This document shows positions 52,679 to 61,681 of a stretch of 64,000 nt of DNA, one piece after another. The DNA is from Wandonia haliotis. Its GTDB lineage: Bacteria; Bacteroidota; Bacteroidia; Flavobacteriales_D; Crocinitomicaceae. Location: NCBI RefSeq assembly GCF_039523435.1, contig NZ_BAAAFH010000007.1, positions 248,001 to 312,000 of the forward strand, in the 5' to 3' direction. Position numbers and translations under genes: made by a program. The notes below the pieces were generated by a model that saw only the letters and a list, made by a program, of their open reading frames with translations, searched no databases and was not told the origin of the DNA. The number at the start of each line of letters is the position of its first letter. The first letter of the stretch is position 1.

Positions 52679-52686
52679 TAAGTTTG
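52679..52686 (+). promoter_or_regulatory. -7 promoter element for the 52706 operon
   Basis: TAAGTTTG matches TAnnTTTG and lies 20 bases before the start codon at 52706. It separates the asnB cluster from the following envelope genes. Confidence 0.5.
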
Positions 52687-52705
52687 TTGTAATTAAACGA
52701 AAGGT

Positions 52706-53692
52706 ATGCTACGCAACAGCCGCATTTTTACTTTAAATTTATACGGAACAGTCGTCTTTGTTCTCTGTTTGGCACTGGTGTCCTGTAATGATGTTATTGA
52801 AAAGGATATCTCCGGAGAAACTCCCTTTATGATTGTCCCACAGGCCAATGATACAATTCCAGAGTACTCCCATTTTCTTTGGGAACCTTTGGAAGGTGCA
52901 ACCCACTATCGCTTGCAGATTTTTTCTCCGTCTTTTGCGTCCCCTACATTTATTGCATTTGACTCGACGACTTCGGCAAATTCGTTATTTGTTAGTCTTG
53001 AACGGGGTACGTACGAATACAAACTAACAGCTCATAACAACGGTTATCAGTCTCTCCCTTCAGGTCCGTTCCCTTTTGTCGTAGATACTGTACAGGGGAG
53101 TCAGGCACAAATTAATCTGAACACTCCGTCTTCGGGTTCTTATTACAACGGTTCCTTTAACGGGTTTTTCAGTTGGTCTGGTTTATCGGGTGTATCATCG
53201 TATGAATTCAGTTTGCGGGAAGGAACAGAGTACGCAACAGGAACGATTGTGCATTCCCAAAATTCTATTGCATCTAATTCTATTTCGGTCACTAATGTTG
53301 ACTACACGGATGGCAATTATGTCTGGGGTGTTAAGGCGTATCTTGCCAATGGCGCTTCAACGACAACTTTTACATCTACTTTTCGTATTGACGACACGCC
53401 CCCGGTTACTCCTACGCTGGTTGCTCCGGCAGACAACGCTATTGTATCCTCTCCGGTAACGTTTACCTGGAGTAATGCATCCGATACGGGAATTATACAA
53501 TCACCGGTGACATCCATTGTACAGGTCGCTACAGATGAGGCATTCACTTCTATTGAAACAAGTGAAACGGTAACGGGAACGACCACAGACATCCCTCTTC
53601 CTTCCGGAAATTATTACTGGCGGGTTTATAATATGGATGCTGCGGGTAATCAGGGAAGCTATTCAACAGTCCGTACACTAACTGTTAATTAA
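52706..53692 (+). CDS. Lipoprotein with Ig/FnIII-like domains
   Basis: The 328 residues have a lipobox (LALVSC, Cys near 27) and three beta-sandwich-like repeats: each contains the phrase pattern F-x-W, then YR/YE, then a Tyr-Trp strand (HFLWEPLEGATHYRLQI; GFFSWSGLSGVSSYEFSL; VTFTWSNASDTG). These look like fibronectin-III/Ig-like domains. It is probably on the cell surface or periplasmic. The stop overlaps the next ATG (TAATG), so the three genes 52706-54870 are one operon. Confidence 0.7.
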   Translation: MLRNSRIFTLNLYGTVVFVLCLALVSCNDVIEKDISGETPFMIVPQANDTIPEYSHFLWEPLEGATHYRLQIFSPSFASPTFIAFDSTTSANSLFVSLERGTYEYKLTAHNNGYQSLPSGPFPFVVDTVQGSQAQINLNTPSSGSYYNGSFNGFFSWSGLSGVSSYEFSLREGTEYATGTIVHSQNSIASNSISVTNVDYTDGNYVWGVKAYLANGASTTTFTSTFRIDDTPPVTPTLVAPADNAIVSSPVTFTWSNASDTGIIQSPVTSIVQVATDEAFTSIETSETVTGTTTDIPLPSGNYYWRVYNMDAAGNQGSYSTVRTLTVN

Positions 53693-54198
53693 TGTTGGGG
53701 AAAAACAAATTTGTATCGGTAGTATTATTGATCGTGGTAGGAATTATCTGGATCAATGTCATCGTAAAAATTGTTGGCAACCTTACAGCTGATTCTGAAA
53801 CACCCGAATCCGCCCTTTACCAGGACACTCCTATTTTACTCCCGAAAGCAGAAGACAGAAATTTTGAGTTATTCTGTGATTACAGAGATCCGTTTCTCGG
53901 CAAGTCTTCCGGAGTCTCTCTGCGGGGAAATGATACCGATCCGGATCAGTATACCAATCGGGTTCCCGCGACAACTCCCCCACCTCCTGCGACACGTTCC
54001 TGGCCGAATATCCGTTATTTCGGGATTGTAAAACGTACACATTCAAAAGGAGGTACCGGTCTTGTAAAAGTGGATAATTTTACCATGAACCTTAAAACCG
54101 GAGACGGCTTTTACGAAGATTATATCATTCAATCAATGAACAGGGACTCTATCGTTATCTCACGCGGCAAGTCTGAACGAAAAACATTTTACAGATAG
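53692..54198 (+). CDS. Inner-membrane-anchored periplasmic protein, possibly PilP/GspC-like
   Basis: The 168 residues have one N-terminal helix (about 8-28), a Pro/Thr-rich linker (ATTPPPPATRSWPN) and a small beta domain with IRYFGIVKR and DNFTMNLKTGD. That order is reminiscent of PilP or GspC homology-region proteins, but the match is weak. It is translationally coupled to the lipoprotein before it and 3 bases from the barrel gene after it. Confidence 0.5.
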   Translation: MLGKNKFVSVVLLIVVGIIWINVIVKIVGNLTADSETPESALYQDTPILLPKAEDRNFELFCDYRDPFLGKSSGVSLRGNDTDPDQYTNRVPATTPPPPATRSWPNIRYFGIVKRTHSKGGTGLVKVDNFTMNLKTGDGFYEDYIIQSMNRDSIVISRGKSERKTFYR

Positions 54199-54201
54199 AC
54201 T

Positions 54202-54870
54202 ATGAAATGGTTCTACTCCATCCTTATTGTGCTTATCTCCGGGATAACACTCTATTCCCAAAATGACAATAGATTTAATCCCTTTTCCCTCCCTCCCGCT
54301 TTACAGGATGATATTTGGTCTGTGGAGTTTGCACCTTCTTTCTGGATGAAACAGGCAAATGCCCCAACAGCGCATAAACTTTCATTTTCTGCCGGGTTAA
54401 ATTATCACTATGAGCTGAATTTCTCTCCGGCAAAGAAATTCGCCATCGCTATCGGGGTAGGATATTATTATTCGAGTTTAAGCCATCTCGGTACTTTTTC
54501 TGCGGACAGTAGCAACACAACACTTTGGAATCACACCGCTCCGACAGATGATCTGAAGTACAGCAGACTGAACCTGCACCGTATCAACCTTCCGTTGGAA
54601 TTCAGAATAAAACTGAACTCTTCCTTCAAGTTTTATTTCGGGTACCAGGCTTCATTTGTTGTCGGGGCAAAAAACCGGGTAAAACTCAATGGTGAAGAGT
54701 TTGCCTTCAGTAAGTTTAATAACCTGAACCGTGTTCAACATGGTCCACGGATTAGGATCGGCTACCGGGACTTTTTTGTTTTCAGTACCGTATACCTTTC
54801 CAATTTATTTTCATCTCCCAGTCCTGTCCAAATGCAAACTGTCGAAATAGGAATCAGCATTGGAGGCTGA
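54202..54870 (+). CDS. Small outer-membrane beta-barrel-like protein
   Basis: The 222 residues have a signal peptide (about 1-20, cleavage after YSQ). Strand-like segments with alternating aromatic residues (LSFSAGLNYHYELNF, FAIAIGVGYYYSSL, FKFYFGYQASFVVGA) suggest an eight- to ten-stranded barrel like the Bacteroidota PorT/OMP_b-brl family. The last gene of a three-gene operon, it stops immediately next to the convergent OmpA-like gene. Confidence 0.7.
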   Translation: MKWFYSILIVLISGITLYSQNDNRFNPFSLPPALQDDIWSVEFAPSFWMKQANAPTAHKLSFSAGLNYHYELNFSPAKKFAIAIGVGYYYSSLSHLGTFSADSSNTTLWNHTAPTDDLKYSRLNLHRINLPLEFRIKLNSSFKFYFGYQASFVVGAKNRVKLNGEEFAFSKFNNLNRVQHGPRIRIGYRDFFVFSTVYLSNLFSSPSPVQMQTVEIGISIGG

Positions 54871-56883
54871 TTACAGACTCTGTACCGTAAACTCTACCCT
54901 CCTGTTCGTTTGACGTGAATCCGCATCTGTATTCGGAACTAGGGGAGTTTCTTCGCCATAGCCCTGTGCTTTGATTCGCTGTTCCTGAATTCCCTTTCCG
55001 GTCAGGTAACGCATGACAGAAGCAGCTCTGTTTTTGCTCAGTGTAAGATTATAAGCTGCCTCTCCTACATCATCCGTATGCCCGGATATCTCAATTTGCA
55101 TAGACGAATACTTCTTCATAATCGCTACCAACTGATCCAATTCAACAAAGGACTCTTTCCGTAGTTCATACTTATCCGTATCAAAGTAAACGTTATTGAT
55201 AACAATTTTTGCTCCTTTCTCAATAGGAACCAAATAAAGATCCACTTCTTTTTCCTGATAACCTGCTGTTTTGGGCAACTCAAACTCGGAAGATACCGGC
55301 AAGAACTGTTCGCGCTTAGCTGAAAAACCATACTTCTCACCAGCCGGCAATACAATTTCATACTTCCCCGTCACAGGGTCAGATTGAGCCAGCCCTATCT
55401 CCTTCCCCGAACTCAACGCATAGTAGGCAATTGAAGCAGCAAGCGGTTCGTTTGTCTTTTGGTTGCGCACCGTTCCCCGTACCAAAGCAACAGCCTCAGG
55501 GCGTAATACCTCCGGAACGGAAGCCCGGTAGATATCGCTTTCTCCCAATCCTCCCTCCCGATAAGAAACCAGGTAGACGTAATCTCCTTTTGCCGGTAAT
55601 GTGTAGTATGCATCAAACTCTTTTGAATTCAGGTAGGGCCCCAGATTTTCCGGTTGGGTCCAGTTTTCCCAGGTATCATCTAACCTCCGTGTAACAAAGA
55701 TATCTGAGCCTCCATACGTAGGAAACCCCGAGGTACTGTAATAAAGGGTTTTCTCGTCAGACGCTAAAAAAGGAGATATTTCACTTGCTGCCGTATTCAG
55801 TCTATTCCCCAGTGACTTAGGCTCTGTCCACGTACCATCTTCTTTTCTAAACGAAACATGCAGGTCTTTGGTTCCCTGTTTGTCAAGCATAATAGCCATT
55901 ACAAGAATTTTTCCCGAATTTGAGATACAATATTCGCCAAACGGTCCGTGATTTTGAAACGAATCGATTTCAATGTTTTCAGGAAAAGCCCAACCGTCAA
56001 TTTGTTTTTGGGTAAAAGAAATCCCCGGTGTCGATGTCCCGTCTTTGTTGTACTGGTTCAAAAGAAAAATCTTCTGTCCGTCCGGTGTGATACCGAAAAC
56101 AGAATTATTGAATGAGTTATTTACCGGAGCTTTTACATTCTGCGCCGGCTCAAAAGTACCATCTTCCCGCACCTGACTCATCCACACGTCCTGCGCTTCA
56201 ATAGGAGCAATATTTTCCGGGTGATTTTGACGTGTAAAGTATAAGGTCTTTCCGTTAGGGGAAATTACAGGAGACAAATCTGCCGTAGAAGAATTAACGG
56301 CCCCTCCCAGACTTTCCATTGTAACAACCTGTTTCTCAACTTCAGGATTTACGTTTATTCTTATCTCGTAGGGTTCGTGGTGATTTGCTATGGCTATGGC
56401 ATCAATCTGATTAAAACCGTCAATATATTTCGTCTGCATTTCAATACGTACCGCATTTACTTTAAAAGTCGTCGGGGCAAATTTGACTGACAATAGTCTT
56501 GCAGATGAAAGAGCGATTAATGAATCAACCTCGTATACGGTTTGTTCGACTCCCTTCTCTCCCTTCACAATGATCCGGGAGATACTTCCCGGGTTAAACG
56601 ATTCGTGAACAACTACCTGCTGAACCTTTTGGGGAATCGCAAAACCGACTTCTATAAAATCGCTCTCTTCATTATTCTTTTTGGACGGTGCCCAGGCACA
56701 GGGATTTGCTTTGTTCAAAGAGAAGGTACTGGGTTCACCGAGTACCTGATTCGCCCGGTATTGTCCCGGGTATTTTTTATAGTCAAATTCGGAGGAAAAC
56801 GCAATCACTTTTGATGCCCACTGGAAGTCCTGCGCCAACAGGAAAACGGGGACGAAAAATAAACAACTTAGCAAATACTTCAT
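54871..56883 (-). CDS. OmpA-family protein with PD40 repeats
   Basis: The 670 residues start with a signal peptide (about 1-17, cleavage after LLA). A discoidin-like beta domain (about 20-170) follows, then PD40/WD40-like propeller repeats (about 195-450, for example SPVISPNGKTLYFTRQ and SEISPFLASDEKTLYYST). A carboxypeptidase-regulatory-like fold (about 460-540) and a C-terminal OmpA domain with ISGHTDDVGEAAYNLTLSKNRA come last. OmpA domains bind peptidoglycan. The order is like the PorE-type OmpA proteins of Bacteroidota but without TPR repeats, so the exact role is open. Confidence 0.85.
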   Translation of the reverse strand: MKYLLSCLFFVPVFLLAQDFQWASKVIAFSSEFDYKKYPGQYRANQVLGEPSTFSLNKANPCAWAPSKKNNEESDFIEVGFAIPQKVQQVVVHESFNPGSISRIIVKGEKGVEQTVYEVDSLIALSSARLLSVKFAPTTFKVNAVRIEMQTKYIDGFNQIDAIAIANHHEPYEIRINVNPEVEKQVVTMESLGGAVNSSTADLSPVISPNGKTLYFTRQNHPENIAPIEAQDVWMSQVREDGTFEPAQNVKAPVNNSFNNSVFGITPDGQKIFLLNQYNKDGTSTPGISFTQKQIDGWAFPENIEIDSFQNHGPFGEYCISNSGKILVMAIMLDKQGTKDLHVSFRKEDGTWTEPKSLGNRLNTAASEISPFLASDEKTLYYSTSGFPTYGGSDIFVTRRLDDTWENWTQPENLGPYLNSKEFDAYYTLPAKGDYVYLVSYREGGLGESDIYRASVPEVLRPEAVALVRGTVRNQKTNEPLAASIAYYALSSGKEIGLAQSDPVTGKYEIVLPAGEKYGFSAKREQFLPVSSEFELPKTAGYQEKEVDLYLVPIEKGAKIVINNVYFDTDKYELRKESFVELDQLVAIMKKYSSMQIEISGHTDDVGEAAYNLTLSKNRAASVMRYLTGKGIQEQRIKAQGYGEETPLVPNTDADSRQTNRRVEFTVQSL

Positions 56884-57025
56884 ATCTCTTCTTGTACCGG
56901 GTATTTAGCTTCCGGTTTTTCCGAAAGTCCTATCCAAATGTAAAACAAGAAGCTGTTATTCAAAACAGTATATCCCTGATAATTTAAAAAAACAGAAAAA
57001 ATACGGCAATCTATCTACACAAAAA

Positions 57026-57049
57026 AAGCCGAACAATACAGTCCGGCTT
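57026..57049 (-). terminator. Intrinsic terminator after the 57071 gene
   Basis: On the minus strand AAGCCG pairs with CGGCTT across a short loop and a run of T follows. It lies about 20 bases past the stop of the lipoprotein gene at 57071, ending the def operon. Confidence 0.7.
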
Positions 57050-57070
57050 CCTTTTCTCTGTGAATTTCGA

Positions 57071-57619
57071 TTAATTCATCATTTCAATACGTTCCTCAAA
57101 AGAGTAAGGAACCAGTTTAATCAATTCTTCTATTTCCTCGCGTTCTGCATCCGGAAGATTCGGAAACGTCTCAAGATATTCTACGTACGCCTGACGAGCT
57201 CTTGCTGTATCACGCAATAAGTCTAGTGACGTTGCACGGTTATACATCAGGAATTTTTTGTTTTTGTATTCCGGAAACCGGGAAAGTAATGTATCGGTAT
57301 AAATTACTGCCTTCTTATACTTCTGTAACTGCGAAAAGTAACCTTGTACCCGATCCAAACATTCCGCAGAATATGCGTCTTCCGGAAAATGATCAACATA
57401 CTGAAGGTTTTTAGAAATCGCCAGATCATACAGATCTTTAGGTACTTCCGGAATCACTTTAAATAGTGAATCCTCCAGATTTTTGATCTCCGTTTGTAAT
57501 CCTTCTTGGGAAACTGTCGCATCAGTAGTTGCATCGGTTGTTTCAGCACTGTTTTCATCAGTCCCGGAACAAGCCACTAACAAGGTGGAAACCATTAATA
57601 AAAAACCAATTCTTTTCAT
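57071..57619 (-). CDS. TPR-like lipoprotein
   Basis: The 182 residues have a lipobox (STLLVACSG, Cys near 17) and then an acidic linker rich in Thr and Glu. The mature domain is helical with TPR-type spacing (FPEDAYSAECLDRVQGYFSQLQKYKKAV, LDLLRDTARARQAYVEYLETFP). It may be a scaffold in the periplasm. It starts 3 bases after the def stop, so it is probably cotranscribed with peptide deformylase. Confidence 0.7.
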   Translation of the reverse strand: MKRIGFLLMVSTLLVACSGTDENSAETTDATTDATVSQEGLQTEIKNLEDSLFKVIPEVPKDLYDLAISKNLQYVDHFPEDAYSAECLDRVQGYFSQLQKYKKAVIYTDTLLSRFPEYKNKKFLMYNRATSLDLLRDTARARQAYVEYLETFPNLPDAEREEIEELIKLVPYSFEERIEMMN

Positions 57620-57622
57620 TAC

Positions 57623-58216
57623 TTATTTTTTAGATTTTACCGGAAATTTCATTCTGTAATCAACGTCAACCAATCCTTTTGAAATATTGGTCAGTTTCTT
57701 CTGCAACAATCTCTTTTTCAATGGGGAAATATGGTCGGTGAACAAAATCCCCTCGATGTGATCGTATTCATGCTGAACCACACGTGCCGCATATCCGTCG
57801 AATTCTTCTTCGTGGAACTCCCAGTTTTCATCAAAGTAGGTCACGCGAATTTTAGGTTTTCGTTGTACATCTTCCCTGATTTTAGGAATACTGAGGCATC
57901 CTTCATTAAACGCCCATTCTTTTCCTTCTTCTTCTTCTATAATCGGATTGATAAAAACCTTTTTAAAGTTCTCTACTCCTTCTGCTCTCGGATCTTCCTC
58001 TCCATCTTCGTCCGGTTCAGCAAACGGCGATGCATCAACAACGAAAAGCCGGATAGACCTCCCGATCTGAGGAGCTGCCAAACCAACTCCATGAGCAGCA
58101 TACATTGTTTCAAACATATCTGCTATCAACTGGTCCAGTCCTTCGTAATCTTCATCGATTTCCTCTGCCATTTTTTTCAAAACAGGATCTCCGTATGCGA
58201 CTATGGGTAAAATCAT
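57623..58216 (-). CDS. def: Peptide deformylase
   Basis: The ATG at 58216 (MILPIVAYGDPVLKK) is the normal start; a TTG 9 bases upstream is unlikely. The 197 residues contain all three deformylase motifs: GVGLAAPQIG, EGCLSIP and QHEYDHIEG. It removes the formyl group from new protein N-termini with Fe2+ or another metal bound by Cys and two His. An insert rich in acidic residues (EEDPRAEG) lies before motif 2, as in other Bacteroidota. Confidence 0.95.
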   Translation of the reverse strand: MILPIVAYGDPVLKKMAEEIDEDYEGLDQLIADMFETMYAAHGVGLAAPQIGRSIRLFVVDASPFAEPDEDGEEDPRAEGVENFKKVFINPIIEEEEGKEWAFNEGCLSIPKIREDVQRKPKIRVTYFDENWEFHEEEFDGYAARVVQHEYDHIEGILFTDHISPLKKRLLQKKLTNISKGLVDVDYRMKFPVKSKK

Positions 58217-58232
58217 TCGTATCAATTTTGTG

Positions 58233-58240
58233 CAAAATTA
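58233..58240 (-). promoter_or_regulatory. -7 promoter element for def
   Basis: Read on the minus strand it is TAATTTTG, fitting TAnnTTTG, 16 bases before the def ATG. It supports the start at 58216. Confidence 0.5.
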
Positions 58241-58272
58241 CTACTTATTCAGGAGAATGACAACAAGCAGCC

Positions 58273-59298
58273 TTACTGTCGTGAAGCTTTTGCAGCGATA
58301 CATAAATTCCATAATGCGCGTGCCCCTACATTTCCATCCCATTCATCATCCCCGACCTCATTCAAGTCAAAACCAATGATTTCTTTCCCCGATAACGCCA
58401 GTTCAAATAACAGATACGCTACCTCTTCAAGCTCAAAACCTCCGGGAACAGGAGTTCCGGTATTCGGACATAAATAGGGCTTTAACGCATCAATATCGAA
58501 AGAAACATATACTTTCTGAGGTAACTCTGCAAGTATTTCACTCACCTGCTCTTTCCATGTTTTTCCTTCGTATCCTGCTTCTTTTATTTCCCAGTCGTAA
58601 AAGGTTCGGATTCTCGGATCACTATTCACCAGATCAATTTCTGTCTGCGCAACATCCCGAATTCCTACCTGTACCAGCTTTTGCACATGATCCAGTTTCA
58701 GCGCGTTAAACATAATAGATGCGTGTGACTGCTCAAACCCTTCGTAGGCATCCCGGAGATCAGCATGTGCATCAATTTGCAGGATTCCGAACTCTTCCTT
58801 TTCCGCCAATGCAGTAATTAACCCCAATGGGGTGGAGTGTTCGCCCCCTAAAACGGCTACCAATTTCCCTTCTTCTCTTAACTCAAGTGCCTTTTCTTTA
58901 AGGTGAAGTGCCAGTGCCTGTTGCGCTTCCGCTATTTCTGTCAGTGTGCGCTGGTAGGCCGGATTCGTTGAAATGGTTCCTCCATCCTCCAGGAAACTGA
59001 TATACTCCATAGCTTTCCCACAGTACTTATCATTAATTTCTTTCCACTCGTCCGAAATCGGAGTCATCGCGATGCGTGTTTTCCATGCTTCCGGAAATTT
59101 CGGGTGGTAAAAATCGAGTTGCGGGGAGGCATCCAGAATTCGTTGTGGTCCGTTGCTTGTTCCTTTTCCAAAAGATGCCGTAGCATCCCAGGGAACGGGA
59201 ATAATTACAATTTCCGCATCTTCTATGGTATAAGGAAATCCGAAGATATTCCCATTATTTATCCCTACTCCGTTAGGATCAAAATTTTCGTAATTCAT
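58273..59298 (-). CDS. Arginase/agmatinase-family ureohydrolase
   Basis: The 341 residues carry the family's manganese motifs: GGEHS, DAHADLRD and SFDIDAL, with the His and Asp ligands intact. Arginase and agmatinase members cannot be told apart by eye, but the next upstream gene on the strand is a SpeD-SpeE fusion. Agmatinase (putrescine supply) would therefore complete a polyamine pathway. A terminator-like hairpin lies between the two genes. Confidence 0.82.
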   Translation of the reverse strand: MNYENFDPNGVGINNGNIFGFPYTIEDAEIVIIPVPWDATASFGKGTSNGPQRILDASPQLDFYHPKFPEAWKTRIAMTPISDEWKEINDKYCGKAMEYISFLEDGGTISTNPAYQRTLTEIAEAQQALALHLKEKALELREEGKLVAVLGGEHSTPLGLITALAEKEEFGILQIDAHADLRDAYEGFEQSHASIMFNALKLDHVQKLVQVGIRDVAQTEIDLVNSDPRIRTFYDWEIKEAGYEGKTWKEQVSEILAELPQKVYVSFDIDALKPYLCPNTGTPVPGGFELEEVAYLLFELALSGKEIIGFDLNEVGDDEWDGNVGARALWNLCIAAKASRQ

Positions 59299-59327
59299 AT
59301 CCGTTTTTTTTATGTATTCTACGAATA

Positions 59328-59363
59328 AAAAAGACGCAAGCTTTTCAGTTCTTACGTCTTTTT
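59328..59363 (-). terminator. Intrinsic terminator after the speD-speE gene
   Basis: AAAAAGACG with an inner AAG pairs with CTT and CGTCTTTTT. On the minus strand it follows the stop at 59404 by about 40 bases, and T residues close the stem. Transcription of the arginase-family gene may still come from its own promoter. Confidence 0.6.
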
Positions 59364-59403
59364 CTATGTTTTGTCTGCGCCAATTGTAAAGCGCAAAAAT
59401 TTA

Positions 59404-60681
59404 CTATTTCAACAAGTCTTTCACAAACCCAGGAGTAGCAAAACTTCCCCGGTGCACATCTGCATTGTAATAACGCAATCCTTGTTTCTCTACAAATGCT
59501 TCAATTTCATCGTCATTTGTGATCTTCTTCGGATTTGCATCACCTTTTACTCCCCACTGGAAGCTCCACATTCCTGTTGGATACGTTGGAACAAAGAACA
59601 AACTTGTGTATGTATGGTCTTTACCAAAAATATCTGCCAATGTATGATGAAGTTCTGCAAAAGCTTTCTCATTGAACTTCGGAGATTCTCCCTGTGTCAA
59701 TAGGATTCCTCCCGGCTTCAATGCTTTTGCACAATTGTTGAAGAACTCAACAGAGAACAACCCTTCTGCAGGTCCAACCGGATCAGAACCATCAACCAGA
59801 ATAAGGTCATAAGATTCTGCTTTGGCGTTAGCCGCAAATGCTATTCCGTCTCCTACTATTAGTTCCAGTTTCGGGTCGTCAAACGACGCTGCAATATTCG
59901 GAAGGTGTTTTTTACAGGCTTCAATCACTTCTCCGTCGATCTCTACCATTGTAACTTTTTCAACTCCTTCGTGACGAAGAATTTGACGAACGGTTCCACC
60001 GTCTCCTCCTCCGATCACCAAAACATTTTTTACATTTCCATGTGTAAACATTGCCGGGTGAGAAATCATCTCATGGTAGTGAAACTCATCTTTCTCAGTC
60101 GTCATTACCATATCGTCCAATGCCAACATCTTACCGTACTTATACGACTCAAGAATTTTAACACGCTGATAAGGTGACTGTACATCGTGGAATACTTCTC
60201 CGGTATAACGCAATGACAATGCCTGATTATCATCTTTATCTGTAAACCATACGTTACGCGTGTAGAAGTCCGGATTTCTTCTTCCTTTTGCCTCCTCACG
60301 CATGGTTGTAAGATCAAAATCCATGCGATCCAACAAACTTAATGAACCACGACGCATTTCAACAGCAGAATAGTTTTTCGCCTGAAAAACTTCTTTCAGA
60401 TAATCAAATGAAACCCATGCGTCAATATCTCCGCAGGTAAAAAGATCCACTGCTGCGTAACCATATTCTGGCCAAGTATGAATAGCTAAGTGACTTTCCT
60501 GAATAACAACTACCCCTGATACCCCATATGGAGAAAAGTGGTGAAAAGTAGAATTAATAACTGTAGCACCAGCCTTAATTGCAGCATCAACCATCCCTTG
60601 TTCGATCGTTGATACTTCATTCATAATCTGTGGAGTACATCCACTGAATTCAACCAAAATGTGATTTCCTAATGCATTCAT
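59404..60681 (-). CDS. SpeD-SpeE fusion: S-adenosylmethionine decarboxylase plus spermidine synthase
   Basis: The 425-residue protein joins two enzymes. Residues 1-115 form a class 1B AdoMet decarboxylase with the self-cleaving pair Glu62-Ser63 in QESHLAIHTWPE, His68, and Cys83 in FTCG, the positions known from the Thermotoga enzyme. Residues about 140-425 are a spermidine synthase (aminopropyltransferase) with VIGGGDGGTVRQILRH and LVDGSDPVGPAEGLF. One chain would thus both make decarboxylated AdoMet and use it. The pyruvoyl cleavage should split off the first 62 residues as a separate chain. Confidence 0.92.
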   Translation of the reverse strand: MNALGNHILVEFSGCTPQIMNEVSTIEQGMVDAAIKAGATVINSTFHHFSPYGVSGVVVIQESHLAIHTWPEYGYAAVDLFTCGDIDAWVSFDYLKEVFQAKNYSAVEMRRGSLSLLDRMDFDLTTMREEAKGRRNPDFYTRNVWFTDKDDNQALSLRYTGEVFHDVQSPYQRVKILESYKYGKMLALDDMVMTTEKDEFHYHEMISHPAMFTHGNVKNVLVIGGGDGGTVRQILRHEGVEKVTMVEIDGEVIEACKKHLPNIAASFDDPKLELIVGDGIAFAANAKAESYDLILVDGSDPVGPAEGLFSVEFFNNCAKALKPGGILLTQGESPKFNEKAFAELHHTLADIFGKDHTYTSLFFVPTYPTGMWSFQWGVKGDANPKKITNDDEIEAFVEKQGLRYYNADVHRGSFATPGFVKDLLK

Positions 60682-60711
60682 TTTCTTTAAACGAAGTTTT
60701 AAATTATACTA

Positions 60712-60719
60712 CAAAGTTA
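60712..60719 (-). promoter_or_regulatory. -7 promoter element for the speD-speE gene
   Basis: On the minus strand this reads TAACTTTG, a perfect TAnnTTTG, 31 bases before the start codon. The expected leader is about 24 bases. Confidence 0.55.
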
Positions 60720-60896
60720 TGTAGAAACAAAGAATAATAATTCCTATTGGTTTGTTAAATTAAAAAAACATTTTAAAAAACCGAAATAACCGTTAAAAAT
60801 CAACTTATTAACTCGCCTGAAATATCGTAATACATCTCCTTTTTTTGCTTTTCTGACGGGAACAGTGTACATTCATCACATCTAAAATTAAAAATT

Positions 60897-61082
60897 ATGC
60901 GAAAAACGTATCTTCTTTTACTAGTTGGCGGAATCCTAGTGACTTTTGGTATCTCTTCCTGTAAAAAAGAGTGTGGCGACTGCCCTGACAGTCATTTTTT
61001 AGTAGTTGATAATCCTAAAGAGGGAGATTGTATTTGTTGTCCGAACGGGACCACTTACGAAGGAGGCTTTTGTCAGGAATAA
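60897..61082 (+). CDS. Small Cys-rich lipoprotein
   Basis: The 61-residue protein has a lipoprotein signal (VTFGISSC, lipid Cys near 22). Six further cysteines follow in the 39 remaining residues (ECGDC, DCICC, FC), enough for three disulfides or a metal site. It is preceded by a 215-base gap and followed by a terminator, so it is a single-gene unit. No family is recognised. Confidence 0.65.
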   Translation: MRKTYLLLLVGGILVTFGISSCKKECGDCPDSHFLVVDNPKEGDCICCPNGTTYEGGFCQE

Positions 61083-61098
61083 ACCTTCTTAAAAAACA

Positions 61099-61135
61099 AA
61101 AAGAGAAGTAAAGCTGTACTTCCCTTCTCTTTTTG
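61099..61135 (+). terminator. Intrinsic terminator after the small lipoprotein
   Basis: AAAAAGAGAAG pairs with CTTCTCTTTTT, with an inner AAGTA/TACTT pairing, and T residues close the stem. It begins 17 bases past the stop. Confidence 0.8.
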
Positions 61136-61395
61136 CTAAACCATGCTAAAACTATAAAACCCAAAAATTGTAACCACGTACGGTTACAGAACAAATGTAC
61201 AAAGATTTTTTATTCGTGCAAGTATTTCTCTTTTTTTATTTTGTTTTTTTTCTCAATCCGATTTTTCATCCCTTCTTCAAACAGATTTCCGCATTGCACC
61301 GACTTCTAAAAAACGTCTAAATCAACACCGGTTACCGTTTAATCAAAAAAGAATACCGTTAACATTTTTTTCGCCTGAGAACGGTAATAGTTACT

Positions 61396-61540
61396 TAACT
61401 TTGCATAACAAAATCTTTACAAGTAAGTTTTTGTTTTCATAGTAGTTTTTTGGTTTATTAAGCCGGTCTCACTCATACATCTTTTTCATAGGGTTGTAAG
61501 TTGGTAGTAGTAGTTCAAAATGAGTGAGACCGGTTTTTCT
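61396..61540 (+). ncRNA. Candidate small RNA before mdh
   Basis: A TAACTTTG promoter element (61396-61403) is followed by no reading frame of note. Then comes a 14-base-pair perfect stem (CCGGTCTCACTCAT at 61463-61476 with its complement at 61520-61533, extendable to 17) with a 43-base loop and a TTTTT tail. A transcript of about 125-130 bases ending there is plausible. No known RNA family is recognised. Confidence 0.4.
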
Positions 61541-61571
61541 TCTACTTCTTTCCTCGTCTTTTTCCGAACTT

Positions 61572-61579
61572 TATTTTTG
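61572..61579 (+). promoter_or_regulatory. -7 promoter element for mdh
   Basis: TATTTTTG fits TAnnTTTG and lies just after the candidate small-RNA terminator. It would give mdh a leader of about 95 bases. Confidence 0.45.
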
Positions 61580-61681
61580 TTAAGAAAACTGACAAAATTC
61601 ATTCAGCGCTATCCCTTTAATGTGCAAACTCTTTACTATCTTAGTAGCCGAAAATAATTCGAAATTCAAAAATATTCCAAA

